Assembly (NCBI RefSeq): GCF_002127325.2
Contig: NC_035448.2
Coordinates: 124,512,922-124,576,921, forward strand
Reading direction: 5' to 3'
Source of the DNA: Helianthus annuus
Lineage: Eukaryota; Streptophyta; Magnoliopsida; Asterales; Asteraceae
Length of the DNA: 64,000 nucleotides
Shown here: in pieces, positions 44,240 through 56,147 of the stretch
Position numbering within the stretch: the first letter of the stretch is position 1
How the letters are laid out: each line of letters begins with the position of its first letter
Notes under the pieces: model-generated
Seen by the model: the letters and a program-made list of their open reading frames with translations, nothing else
What the model was told of the DNA's origin: nothing
Database searches by the model: none
Program-made: the position numbers and the translations under genes

Positions 44240-45642
44240 TATTTTGTTTAATCTTTCTACTTCTATTAACCTTTTTTTCCTGATTTTTTGTAGATCCGCC
44301 TATATATCTTGAAGGTATGTTGTTTTACTCTGTTGTTTATGTAGTATTCATCTTTAATCTAAGCGATTGAACATGTTTAATTTTTTTTTAACTATATTAA
44401 CTTCTTTTTTTCTGATTTTGTAGATCAGACCATAAATCTTGAAGGTATGTTGTTTTACTCGGTTGTTTATGTAGTATACATCTTTAATCTAAGAGATTGA
44501 ACATGTTTATTTTTTTCTTAAACCAAAATCTACATCAGATGTTTTTTGTTGATTTTTGTTATGTATAAAATCAAGTTTTCGGGTTTTTCTTAATCATCTA
44601 TTCCACATTTATCGCAGTTAATGATTTTGGTTGTTGTATTTTTTCATGTGATTCCTTACATCCGTTATAACAATCTGAATCCCACCATTCGTCAAGCAAC
44701 AGAGGTTAGTTTATCATATTTTTTATATATATATATATATAGTGTGTTTTATTCTTATTAAATTATCAATGTTTTGAAGTTTATATTCTTTGATTTTTCA
44801 GTTATCATTTGTTCAATTTAGCTTTAAAGAAACATTTAATTTCTTTTTAAAATTTATTTTTTTCCTATAAATAGACCACTGTTTTTTAAGGTTAATTTTT
44901 GAAATTTGAATTACAAGTCTGTTTCTTTAATTAGACATTGTTTCTATAAATATGTTACAGTTATATTTTTTTTAAAAAATTGCTTACTTCTTTTGCAGTT
45001 ATAGATATTTATTTCTGAACCGAGTCTGTCCTCCATAGTTTTTTCTGATGTGAGTATTTCTGATTTGATATTTTGTTCGAATTATGATAGTTACTTATGT
45101 ATTTTTTTCAATACGAATGTTAGTTTTATATATTTTTATAAAAAAATACAACAATTGAATATATCTTACACACGATAAAACATAACAGTCAAATTACCAA
45201 ATAAGTAGATGTTTGAATTTGTATGTTGACTTATTTCTAGATGTATATCTTATATTTTTATTAACTTATTATTAATTTTAGGAAACTTATAAAATTTATA
45301 ATAATTAACAAAACAATGATAATTTATTTATGTTAAATTATTTGGTCGATTTTGTCTATTCGTAATTTCCAAAGTTTTGTAAAGTAATATTTCCATTTAT
45401 AATGCAATAACATATCAAAGTTATTTTAGATAAATTTGTTTCTTTATTAATTAACAATCATATTTAAGTAAAATGAAAACTACAATAGAATGAGAAATAA
45501 TTTTGATGTATATAATTTATTTTTTTTATCAAAATATATATAATATTTGTTTTCTTATATGGTATTACACTTTTAATTAATTATTTAACGATCATTTGTT
45601 GAGTACTAATAAAAAAATCCTTATTTTGATTGTCACAGTTTA
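44240..45642 (+). repeat. Tandem duplicate, copy 2 (in Helitron)
   Basis: Second copy of 42230-43642 at an offset of about 2.0 kb, with few substitutions and small indels (for example an expanded TA run near 44722-44741). The duplication is therefore recent relative to the Helitron's own sequence. Confidence 0.85.
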
Positions 45643-46110
45643 AATTTCGTTAATGATTTTTTTTTTTTTTTGAAACCTCAAATTCAAATTTTAGTGATTT
45701 ATTTTTAGTATGATAATTTTTCTGGAATTAAGGTTTCTATTTAAATTTTAAATTTAAAAGTTTTCTATTAATGTGTTTCATTTTAAATTTCGAATCTGTA
45801 AATTAAATTTAAATTTGAAAGTTTAGACTTTCCTAATAAGTTTGCTTGATTTACGGGATTGGATATTAGTGATTTGATTTTCAGATTTTAAATTTTAAAT
45901 TTTGAAGTCAATCATTATTTTAAATTTAAATTTTGAAGTAAACCATTATTGTGTTTGATTTTAAATTTTGTATGCTTTGAAATCTTGATGTTTTTTTATG
46001 AGATGCTTTGACTATATTATTTGTAACTTTAGGGATGCTTCGAGTCTTTGACTATTGTTTTTGTACTCGAGTTGCATATCTCACAAACTTTTTGTGTTTT
46101 GTAATTTTAG

Positions 46111-46184
46111 GTGAAGAGCTTTTTTCAGACTCCTTCCCCTACAAGGAACTATTGAATGGGTTCCTATGAGAAGTTGAAGGAAAG
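46111..46184 (+). pseudogene. Captured TCTP exon 2 (in Helitron)
   Basis: A 74-nt segment preceded by a TTTTAG acceptor and followed by a GTATAT donor. It translates as GEELFSDSFPYKELLNGFL, a stop, then EVEGK. This matches the N-terminal region of plant translationally controlled tumour protein from memory of the family (ELLSDSFPYKE...EVEGK). The length and both splice borders fit the second exon of plant TCTP genes. The TGA replaces the Trp codon expected there. The neighbouring sequence encodes nothing else of TCTP, so only one exon was captured. Confidence 0.75.
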
Positions 46185-46415
46185 GTATATCTTGCACTGT
46201 TTTGTGAGTTATAATTTTTGTATTTAATTAGTTTTTAATTCTTTAAAGATGTCTTTAATTTCTTTTTAAATCTGTTTTTGTTTCTATAAATAGATTAGTG
46301 TTGTTAAAGATGATTTTTGTATTCGAAATTATGATTCGGTTTCTGTAAATAGACTTTGTTTCTATAAATAGATTACCGTTATATTTTTTTTAAACAATGG
46401 TTACTTCGTTTGCAG

Positions 46416-47375
46416 TTATGGATAATGAAAACAATGCTCCTTCGTTATTAAAGTCGATTGAGGACTATGATCCTATATTTTTCGAATTGTTCGTCGACCA
46501 AAAAGAGGTTAGTTTAGTTTTGTTGGTGTTGTTTGTTTTTTGATATGTATAGTCTTTCTTTTTTATTTTTGTCTTTAGGTGTTAATTTGAAATTTTATGT
46601 GATTATCTTTTGAAGTTCTTATGGTTTGTTTTGTGAGTTATAATTTTTTTGTATTTAGTTATGATTTTTGTACTTAGTTAATTGTTAATTCTTTAAAGAT
46701 GTCTTTAATTTCTTTTTAAAGTTGTTTTTGTTTCTATAAATAGATTAGTGTTGTTAAAGATGATTTTTGTATTCGAAATTATGATTCAGTTTATGTAAAT
46801 AGACTTTGTTTCTATAAATCGTTATATTTTTTTTTAAAACAGTGGTTACTTCCATTGCAGTTATGGATCATGAAAACAACGCTCCTTCGTTGTTAAAGTT
46901 GATTGGGGACTATGATCCTATATTTTTGGTATGTTTCTTAAGTTTTCGGTTTTGTGCACACAATAAGTTATTGCAACTTATATGTTTTTTTTTTGTTTCG
47001 ATTGATAGGAAATACCATATGATTTTGCAACCTTATTGTGGGGAGAACAACTTCCATATGTCAATGTCTTAAAATTATTGATGATGATTTATCGTGAGTC
47101 ATTGAGTTATAAATTTTGTATTTAGTTAGTTGTTAATTCTTTAAAGATGCCTTTGATTTCAATTTTAAAGTTGTTTTTGTTTCTATAAACAGATTATTGT
47201 TGTTAAAGATTATTTTTGTATTCGGAAGTATGATTCGGTTTCTGTAAATAGTCTTTGTTTCTATAAATATATTACCATTATATATTTTTTAAAACAATGG
47301 TTACTTCATTTGCAGTTATGGATCCTAAAAACAACTCTCATTCGTTGTTAAAGTTTATTGAGTAATATGATCCTA
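46416..47375 (+). repeat. Triplicated exon-intron unit (in Helitron)
   Basis: The exon-like text MD(N/H/P)(E/K)NN, then LLK and YDPIF, each preceded by TTGCAG, starts at 46416, 46861 and 47316, a spacing of about 450 bp. Introns between them are similar, with CTTTGTTTCTATAAAT in each. The first copy has a donor at 46508; the third has a stop. The family is not recognised. Confidence 0.6.
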
Positions 47376-47755
47376 TATTTTTGGTATGTTTCCTTAGTGA
47401 TTTGATTTTTAAATTTTAAATTTTGAAATCAATCATTATTTTAAATTTAAATTTGAAAGTTTTCCATTAATGTGTTTGATTTTAAATTTCAAATCTGTAA
47501 ATTGAATTTAAATTTGAAAGGTTAGACTTTCCTAATAAGTTTGCTTGATTTATGGGATTGGATATTAGTGATTTGATTTTCAGATTTTAAATTTTAAATT
47601 TTGAAGTCAATCATTATTTTAATTTAAATTTTGAAGTAAACCATTATTGTGTTTGATTTTAAATTTTGAATGCTTTGAAATCCTGATGTTTTTTATGAGA
47701 TGCTTTGACTATATTATTTGTAATTTTAGGGATGTGCTTTTATTTTGATTCATTA

Positions 47756-48272
47756 GGTGTTTATTTTGGATGGTCCGGAGTTTTTGGCTGCAACTATGTT
47801 GGACAGAGATATGCTTGCTATTGCTATAAATTGGTACCATGTCGGTTGGTTTTGATTCGTAAGGTTAGACTTTCCTAATAAGTTTGATTGATTTACGGGA
47901 TTAGATATTAGTGATTTGATTTTCAGATTTTAAATTTTAAATTTTGAAGTTAATCATTAATCTAAATTTAAATTTTGAAATAAACCATTATTGTGTTTGA
48001 TTTTAAATTTTCAATTTCGAAGTCAATTATTATGTTAAATTTAAATTTGAAAGTTTGCCATTAATCTGTTTGATTTTAAATTTCGAATCTGTAAATTGAA
48101 TTTAAATTTGAAAAGTTAGTCTTTCCTAATAAGTTTGCTTGTTTTACGGGATTGGATATTAGTATACTTTGTTTATTTGGTTTTAACTAATAATTTGATT
48201 GACTCGGTTGCTAGATTTGTGACGATGCGTCGGACAAACAACATTGGGAAAATATACAGCCTTGATCCTTGG
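47756..48272 (+). pseudogene. Further exon-like fragments (in Helitron)
   Basis: After TTAG at 47755 the text reads VFILDGPEFLAATMLDRDML and continues for a few residues. A second piece at about 48215-48272 reads FVTMRRTNNIGKIYSLDPW and ends at GGTAAG. Both look like exons of a captured gene that I cannot identify. The A/T-rich text around them (GATTTTAAATTTTGAA...) is repeated at least six times between 45660 and 48920. Confidence 0.35.
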
Positions 48273-48451
48273 TAAGTTAACACATTAGTTAAGGTTATGA
48301 TGTTTTTTCATGGCACCGACACATTATTGAGTAGTAGCGCATTAGGTTAGTGATATTAAAATTTGTGCCTTGAGAAATTTTGTATATTGATTGATGTTTG
48401 AAATTGATTGTGAGGTATTTGATTGTGCATTGTATCGCTGATTGATGTATG

Positions 48452-49492
48452 AGATTTTGTTGATTGGCATAAGGTATTAGATAAGATGTGTTTGAAGTTG
48501 TGAAGATGAATAAGTGAGACATGTGTAGCAGATATTAGTGAGTGCACAACACATTAGCTAGGGTTTTGAATTATTGCTACAGGTTAGTGATGTTAGAGAT
48601 TGTGTTATGAGAAATGTGTAGATTGAATTATGTCTGTGTTTGATTGTGACACCTTTGATTGTGTATGAAATTGCTGGTTATATGAGATTTTGTTGATTGT
48701 AGACAAATAAGTTTGAACATAACTTATTAGATTTGAAAGTTTGCCATTAATGTGTTTGATTTTAAATTTCGAAACTGTAAATTGAATTTAAATTTTAAAG
48801 GTTAGACTTTCCTAATAAGTTTGCTTGATTTACGGGATTGGATATTAGTGATTTGATTTTCAGATTTTAAATTTTAAATTTTGAACTCAATCATTATTTT
48901 AAATTTAAATTTTGAAGTAATGACAATCTGAGTCTGATTTTTTTCGTGATTAATATCCGCTTGAGTAACCCAATCTGAGTCTGATTTTTTTCGCTAACAA
49001 TTCTGGTAAACTTTCCCGATTTGGGTTTTCTGCAAGGCTAATCATCTAAATTAATTTGTTATTTTTATGGTTTACCATTGCATAAGTTAGTATAATTTGT
49101 TGACAAAGTTTTGTTTTGTGGGATAGTAGTCATAAATTGAGTAATATTCAAGGTTTATGTGTTTTTATTTTGATTCATTAAATAAGATGTGTTTGAGTAA
49201 TATTCAAGGTTTATGTATATATGAGATTTTGTTGATTGGCATAAGGTGTTAGATAAGATGTGTTTGAAGTTGTGAAGATGAATAAGTGAGACATGTGTAG
49301 CAGATATTAGTGAGTGCACAACACATTAGTTAGGGTTTTGAATTATTGCTACAGGTTAGTGATGTTAGAGATTGTGTTTTGAGAAATGTGTAGATTGAAT
49401 TATGTTTGTGTTTGATTGTGACACCTTTGATTGTGCATGAAATTGCTGGTTATATGAGATTTTGTTGATTGTAGACAAATAAGTTTGAACAA
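48452..49492 (+). repeat. Duplicated 3' segment of the Helitron
   Basis: About 265 bp at 48452-48719 recurs at 49225-49492 (both with GATAAGATGTGTTTGAAG and GTGAGTGCACAACACATTAG). They are separated by A/T-rich repeats. No coding content. Confidence 0.75.
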
Positions 49493-49919
49493 TTAGATTC
49501 ACATTTAAGTATAAAAAATGAGAGGTTGTTATAATCTGAATTATATTCTGAAAAAATTGAAAGGAAAAGGAAAAAAAAGAATAATTTAACACACAGAAAA
49601 GAGGATAGAGAGAGAGTTGCCACTTCTAAATCTAATTAAATGAGTTTGTTTTGCAGGTTCGAACAACTTCATGTGTATATTTTATTATAAAAATAAAAGT
49701 TTTTTTTTGTTTCATGGGTCGTTCAGAGAGGCAAGTTTCTGCCTCCGGTTCTTGCCCGAAGTTTCTGACCTTACTCGCAACCCATTGACTACAACTTTCA
49801 ATCAAAACAATTATAAAAAATTATGTTTGAAAACATGTATTTTATTTTATTTAATGACATAACTCGATTAATATAAAGTAAATTTTTCTACCCGCGTACC
49901 TAGTATATATATATATATA

Positions 49920-50626
<707 letters not shown>

Positions 50627-51459
50627 CCAAATCATAACACCAACCAATCTCATGGTGGAATGTTATGTATTGTGGTCATTTTCATCTTGGACTAAAGTTC
50701 CTTAAACTATGGATTCTAATGGGTGAATCGGTACCCATGAAAACATGACCAAAATAGTGTCCATATGAGTGCTTTAGACAAGATGTAATTTCTTGCGATA
50801 TACATACTTATATACTACTTTAAATGTTTAATCCCTACGCAATACTAAACTCCATAAACTCAAACGTCTCGTTCATCCTTGTAGGATAATCTCGGCGCTT
50901 TCCTAAACTCTCAAGACTCTCTGCTCACATTTGGAGGCTTTGCAAACTGTGAGTATACATGACCCCTTTTTACTTTAAGTACTCTTTTAGGGTGCAATAT
51001 ATATACATATCAAACTTAAACATACACAAAATATTCACATGATTCAATCAAACAAATCCGTACATACATGCTTAATACGTTATACACTAGGATACTTGCA
51101 TGCTAGAAGCCAATTTTGCACAAATACTTGTCATTAACTTCATGAGCCAAACTTAACATGTATAGCGCTATAAGAGTAGCACACCACCCGTTTGATGGGT
51201 CATTGTTAAGTATTCAAACGTTAATGGTCTTGTCATTTTGAGGACTTGATTTCACGAGTAGAATCTTTGGGTTGACACGTATGTGATGCATGCTAGTTCG
51301 TGATAAGTTATGCCTTAGTATACGATTTTGCGATGTGGATTTTGTTAAACTTTTTTTGCGTATGCTAGTAAACCAAACTTGTATGCTCACCAATGCTTTA
51401 GGTGTTGACCGTTACTTTAATATATATTGCAGGAATATGATGATGATGCGTTGAAAAGA

Positions 51460-51911
51460 TGTAGGATCGGTGACCTGACCCGAATGAGTCGTTCAGAGGT
51501 GTTCTACTCTGTTTCATGTGCGGAATAACAAGAAACAAAGCTAGAAACAGCTGATTCTTTACTTTAACTACTGATTGTATTGATCGGAATGCAATTACAG
51601 TCAGTCTTCACACCGGCAGCACCTCAGTATGGAAATCGTACAACTGTTACCTGATTTCGCTCAACATGACCTATATATAGTACTGTGATTTCGCCCCAAG
51701 AGACACAGAGTCACATGAGTGAAATCATCCTGACCACATAAGCGAAATCAGACATAGTGATTTCGCCTGAAATCACCTGACTGACACTATGAGCGAAATC
51801 ATCACCTAATACTCATACATTCTCCTGTTTTCTCGTAAAACGTGCCCTAATCTATACAATGCAAACTAAGACTCGATACAAGACCAAGTCGACAGATGTA
51901 GTGCACCAACA
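51460..51911 (-). repeat. 3' LTR of element C
   Basis: 452 bp with TGTAGGATCG and CACCAACA ends. It differs from 60607-61059 at about a dozen positions plus one indel by eye. It contains several GCGAAATC/GATTTCGC motifs (about 51653-51808). Confidence 0.92.
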
Positions 51912-54248
51912 GACTCCCCCTCAGATGTTGACGAGTCGTCCATCGAGTCTTCACAAACTTCAGTCTTGATCAGCCTCTGGGCTTGTCTTTCTATCTTCAT
52001 CAACATACTCCCCTTTAACAATGTGCTGGAATTTATTTGTTCTTCAGCAGCATCTGTATCAGGATCGTTGTCTGGCTTTCCATCACACAGCTTCTCAGGA
52101 TCCATCAGCCTGGCTCTTCATGTTCCAAGATTGTTGCCTGGCTTTAACTTTGTCCACAGCATCGAAATCTGGCTCAAGCTCTTTCCATCGAGTTTTTAAT
52201 TTCCAAGATCGAAACTTGGCTCTAGTTCTGCTCAGGACTCAAGATTGAATATCCTGGCTCAACTTATCCTGCTTTGATGTCTTCAGACTCCCCCTCTCAA
52301 TTTGCTGGGATCGTAATCTGGCTTGTTAAGATCACAGAAACCTCAGGTATTGGAACCTGGCACTCTATCTTCAGGTTCAAGATTGAAACCTGGCTATTCC
52401 TGCACATTCTTAACTCAGAAGTAAATTTTCAAAATTTAACAATTTGAATATACATGTATGCACCAACACCGACTCCCAATCATAATAACTCCTCTATGAT
52501 GAACCAATTGTTGATTTAAAAACATATTTTGACATTCAAAGGACACTCTCCCCCTCACAACAATGTCATCATGTTTAGCACTTTGAGACTTTGAAAATCA
52601 GCTTTCCAACATCAGTTGTCGAAAATCTTTTTGACTTTTTCAAAAGTTTATGCTAAAACACACACAAAATCTTTTTTGGATTTTCTGAAAGAAAGTAAAT
52701 GACACCACTTGTAGAATTAACAGAATGCACAAACTGAAATATTTACAAACTATATTTTTGTGATTTTGCGTAAGAGGATCATATCAGTTAATGAGACGTG
52801 TCACTAACACCGTTAAGCTGTATTACATTTTAAGATCTAAACAATTCACCTAGATTGTCAGTATATTTGTCCACTTAAATTTTCACACAAATTTCAATTG
52901 ATCTGAGATACGATGTTAATGTTTTAAACTTGAACTTATTCGCGTGTCCCACTACTTGAATATACTCCCGTATCCAGATCCCAATATTCAGTCTTACAGG
53001 TGAGTATACCACAAATGATATCTGTCAGGGGATAAATGCGAGGGCCGTGAGAGCTCAGGTCGATACTTCTGTATACGCAAAGAGATGACGGCTTCGACTT
53101 TTCAGTGTGTCCCCTTTAGAGAATCTTTTGATTACAACAGTAGCGACTATCAATTTTATTCTTTCATCAGCTTGCTGAGGGCGAGCTTATATTTCAAAGC
53201 TTTAGCAGAAAGCATTATCCGAGGACTAGGTTAGTACTTCCATACAGCAGAAGTCCCGGGATAATACCCCAGATATCACTGAGAATAAAGACCTAGTATC
53301 TCAGAATAAGGGACCTTTCAAACAAGATTTCAGGTGTTACCTATATATCCAAGCAGTTGTTAACCCACAGAACAAGCAAGTTCGAATTTTTAGGTGTATA
53401 TCTCGTCACAATTTACTAAATGTGTAAAAACTTACTGGCATATCCTCAGTGAGATTGTTTATCACATTTTATCTTTTCATATCTTTAGCATGTTGTGACA
53501 GTCTACTGATGTACTATCATTTCCTCTTTTCACAACAAAACTCATTTTTGGATTTTATCATGTTTTTGTATTTTTCAAATTTTCTAATGTTTTTGGATTT
53601 TCTGAAAATTTTCTACTCCCCCTAAAATGCAAACACATTTACGAAAAATTTGAAAACTATCTAAGCTCTTGACCCAATTGTAAAACTATACAGAAACTTG
53701 ACAACTGACATCGAATTGCATCAATTCGCTATCCACTAGGCATAAACGATCCGAGCTCCCCCTTTCAACAAACCATTTTCTCATTAAGATTTCAAAACAC
53801 TTAAGTTTGTTTTAATCAAAATGATTTTTCCGGAAAATGAGTTTGTTTTTACCACTTGTAAGTTTATCACTTGTTAAGTACGGGGATATGGTTCATCATC
53901 TTGTCTGTTTTTATCATGTTAGTGAATCAAGTACAACTTAATGTCCCTGATTTACCGTTTGCAGTCAAGTAACCTCTGTACCAATTGTAAGATCACAAAC
54001 AATACCACTTGTAGGTATATCTGAAACAATACCACTTGTAGGAATGTTACGTCTACATTAATCGCTTTACCAATCAGAATGCCGATTCCTGCTTCGCACT
54101 TACCAACCTGGAAGCTCCGGCGTAGTTCTTTAACCTGTAAAAATTCAAACATTTTTCAAAAACTTTCAACTTCATAAAACATGAATGATGCCGATTCCTG
54201 ATCCACGATATAAACTTGGGATCTCCGGTATAGTCCTAAGTCTTCAAG
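51912..54248 (-). other. PPT and conserved non-coding 3' domain of element C
   Basis: The PPT is GACTCCCCCT at 51912-51921 (plus-strand view). Beyond it no ORF above noise is found for 2.3 kb. The region is colinear with 13659-15727 of B. It has CCTGGCT repeats at 52070-52400 (more than ten), further CTCCCCCT blocks (about 52289, 52552, 53615, 53759) and a hairpin joining 53212-53227 with 53252-53267. Near the gag end a GCCGATTCCTG segment is present twice (54080, 54189). Confidence 0.75.
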
Positions 54249-54253
54249 GAAAA

Positions 54254-56142
54254 TGACGGGTGGTCCATAGGACAACCCTTAAATGGTTTAAAAAGATTAA
54301 AATTCCATGCTTTACTTGGTTATTTGCTTGAACTTAGTAACTACGAGTGTTTGTGTGTTTTGCAGGTAAATCGCTTAATTCGGTTAAATTGGAACGCATA
54401 GGCTACTCTTGGAAATTAAATAGCATCGTCACGTTGTGGTTCTAAGAATTAAAAGGACATCATCTTGGGGGACCTATTCATTCAACAAAACATAAATAAG
54501 ACTTGTGGAGACAAGTGGGCCCGAGACTTGTTGAATCACATGAGGGGCTATTGGCGGCAGCATTGTGGAGGCACACAAAAAGTCAATCAAAATATCATCA
54601 CATCATCAGAGCATCACATCTCATCAATAGTCAACAACTCAACATCATCATAAGTGAGCTGATTATAGTTTGGGCGGCTGGTGTGATTGGGCCGCACATG
54701 TTGGATGCTTTTGGGATTGGGCCGCCAAACAACAGCAAACAATTACAACATCCTTACATGTTCACGTGACTTGGAGCGAATATCATCAAATATCATCATC
54801 ACTTAGAGGGCTGCCACATATTTACATTTTGGATAACTAAAAGAATACATATGAGAGATGGGCCGCACATGGGTTTGGCCGGTTTAGGAGGGTTTGTATT
54901 TCTTTGATGGCACATGGTCAACAAACAAACAACATCATCACATCAACAAAAAGAAGTCACGTTGCATATAGTAGGGCCATTGAAAAACATGGAAGGCTGC
55001 ACATGAGGTGCAAAAGTCAAAACAACATAACATCAATTCATCATCATCGATGGCTGCTAGTTTGTTATTGGGTCACCATATACATAGGCCACATGTGAAT
55101 ATTGTGATTGGGCCACACATGTTGTGGGCGGCAGACATCATCACGTGAAGCAAAGCATATCATTCAGGATGTCACCATAAATGACGGTCTCACCGTAACG
55201 GTGGATCTGATTTTGTCCATTTTCCCACCGTAAATCAGTAGTGCAGCGCCGTAACATTTTATTGTCCACCGTAATTTACGGTGGAGCCGTAAATTACGGT
55301 GGTCTCTGACGGGAAAAGTGTAACTGCCTCATTAAAGTGATTTTTATTTGTGTCTTTTCACATATTCCAATCATTGTCGGTTTTGGGGGCATTCCATGGG
55401 CGAATTGGCTGGTGCTTGCTTGTTTTTGGACAATTTCTAACATTCGGTTTGTGTCTTTGATCCGTATGAACAATATTATCTTTGTTAGGATGTTGATTCG
55501 AGCCATGCTTGGCTAAACACTTTATGACTGTCCTAGATTGAAGGTTTGTTTGAGACAATTTGTATTTGATTTCCTAATTTCTAGAATAGCAATCTTAATC
55601 TTGATGGTTGGTTTGTTATGGTGTGTGATTGTTTGTTAGTAACTTGTTAATTCTTATGATTTTCTAGTTTGAAACCATACGTTCTTGGTGCTGTTGGCAA
55701 TCGAGATATCATGGGTAGAATTAGGATTGGGTAAGGGTTGATTGATCATCGGGTAACAACCTCACGTTCTAGGAATCTGAGTACTTAGTTCCCTTTCATC
55801 ACTGCAAGTAATCACACATGAGCTATGTCTATGTAGTTCTTTCTAGTGGAATGATAATATGAATGTCGATACAAACCGGAAATCTAGGATGGTCATTTAT
55901 CTCTAATTTGCTTACAAACAAACTTTTCTCTTGCAATTTACTTAGTTTAATTTAGTCTAAAACCAATTCACTCACATAAACTCTTGAATCTTATTTCTTT
56001 TGCAATTAGTTTAATTTTAGGTAACTTAGATAAATCTTCAAATAACACACATTCCACAAACTCCCTGTGTTCGATACCAACTTGCTGCTATCTATATAGT
56101 TGTTATTGGGATTAAATTTGCGTGACCCACGACATCACGTCA
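54254..56142 (+). mobile_element. Solo LTR K inside element C
   Basis: 1889 bp, TG...CA ends (TGACGGGTGG and ATCACGTCA) and exact TSD GAAAA (54249-54253 and 56143-56147). It lies at the last codons of C's gag; removing it with one TSD copy restores a stop codon close by. The 3' part (CCTGTGTTCGATACC near 56065) resembles the U5 end of large plant gypsy elements. It carries a cluster of CCGTAA/TTACGG palindromes (55183-55302). No gene is seen. Confidence 0.85.
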
Positions 56143-56147
56143 GAAAA

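Larger units (their letters stand above)
41738..49903 (+). mobile_element. Helitron with captured and duplicated gene fragments
   Basis: The 8.2-kb insert starts with TC (TCTATATATA) after an A, and ends CTAG before a T, as expected for a Helitron inserted at AT in a TA repeat. It lacks terminal inverted repeats and TSDs. No Rep/helicase ORF was found, so it is non-autonomous. Inside are a promoter/5'UTR-like pyrimidine-rich stretch (about 41870-42060), exon-like pieces with GT-AG borders, and several duplications. I saw no strong 3' hairpin beyond the short CCCGCG near the end, so the class is likely but not certain. Confidence 0.55.

Noticed and set aside
51866..52248. ORFs overlapping the CCTGGCT repeats as genes of element C or D
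   Set aside because: They are not colinear with any ORF in element B or D and they come from repetitive non-coding sequence next to the PPT.
54465..55098. Small ORFs in solo LTR K as genes
   Set aside because: They are short, lack recognisable domains, and lie in a TG...CA repeat bordered by an exact TSD.
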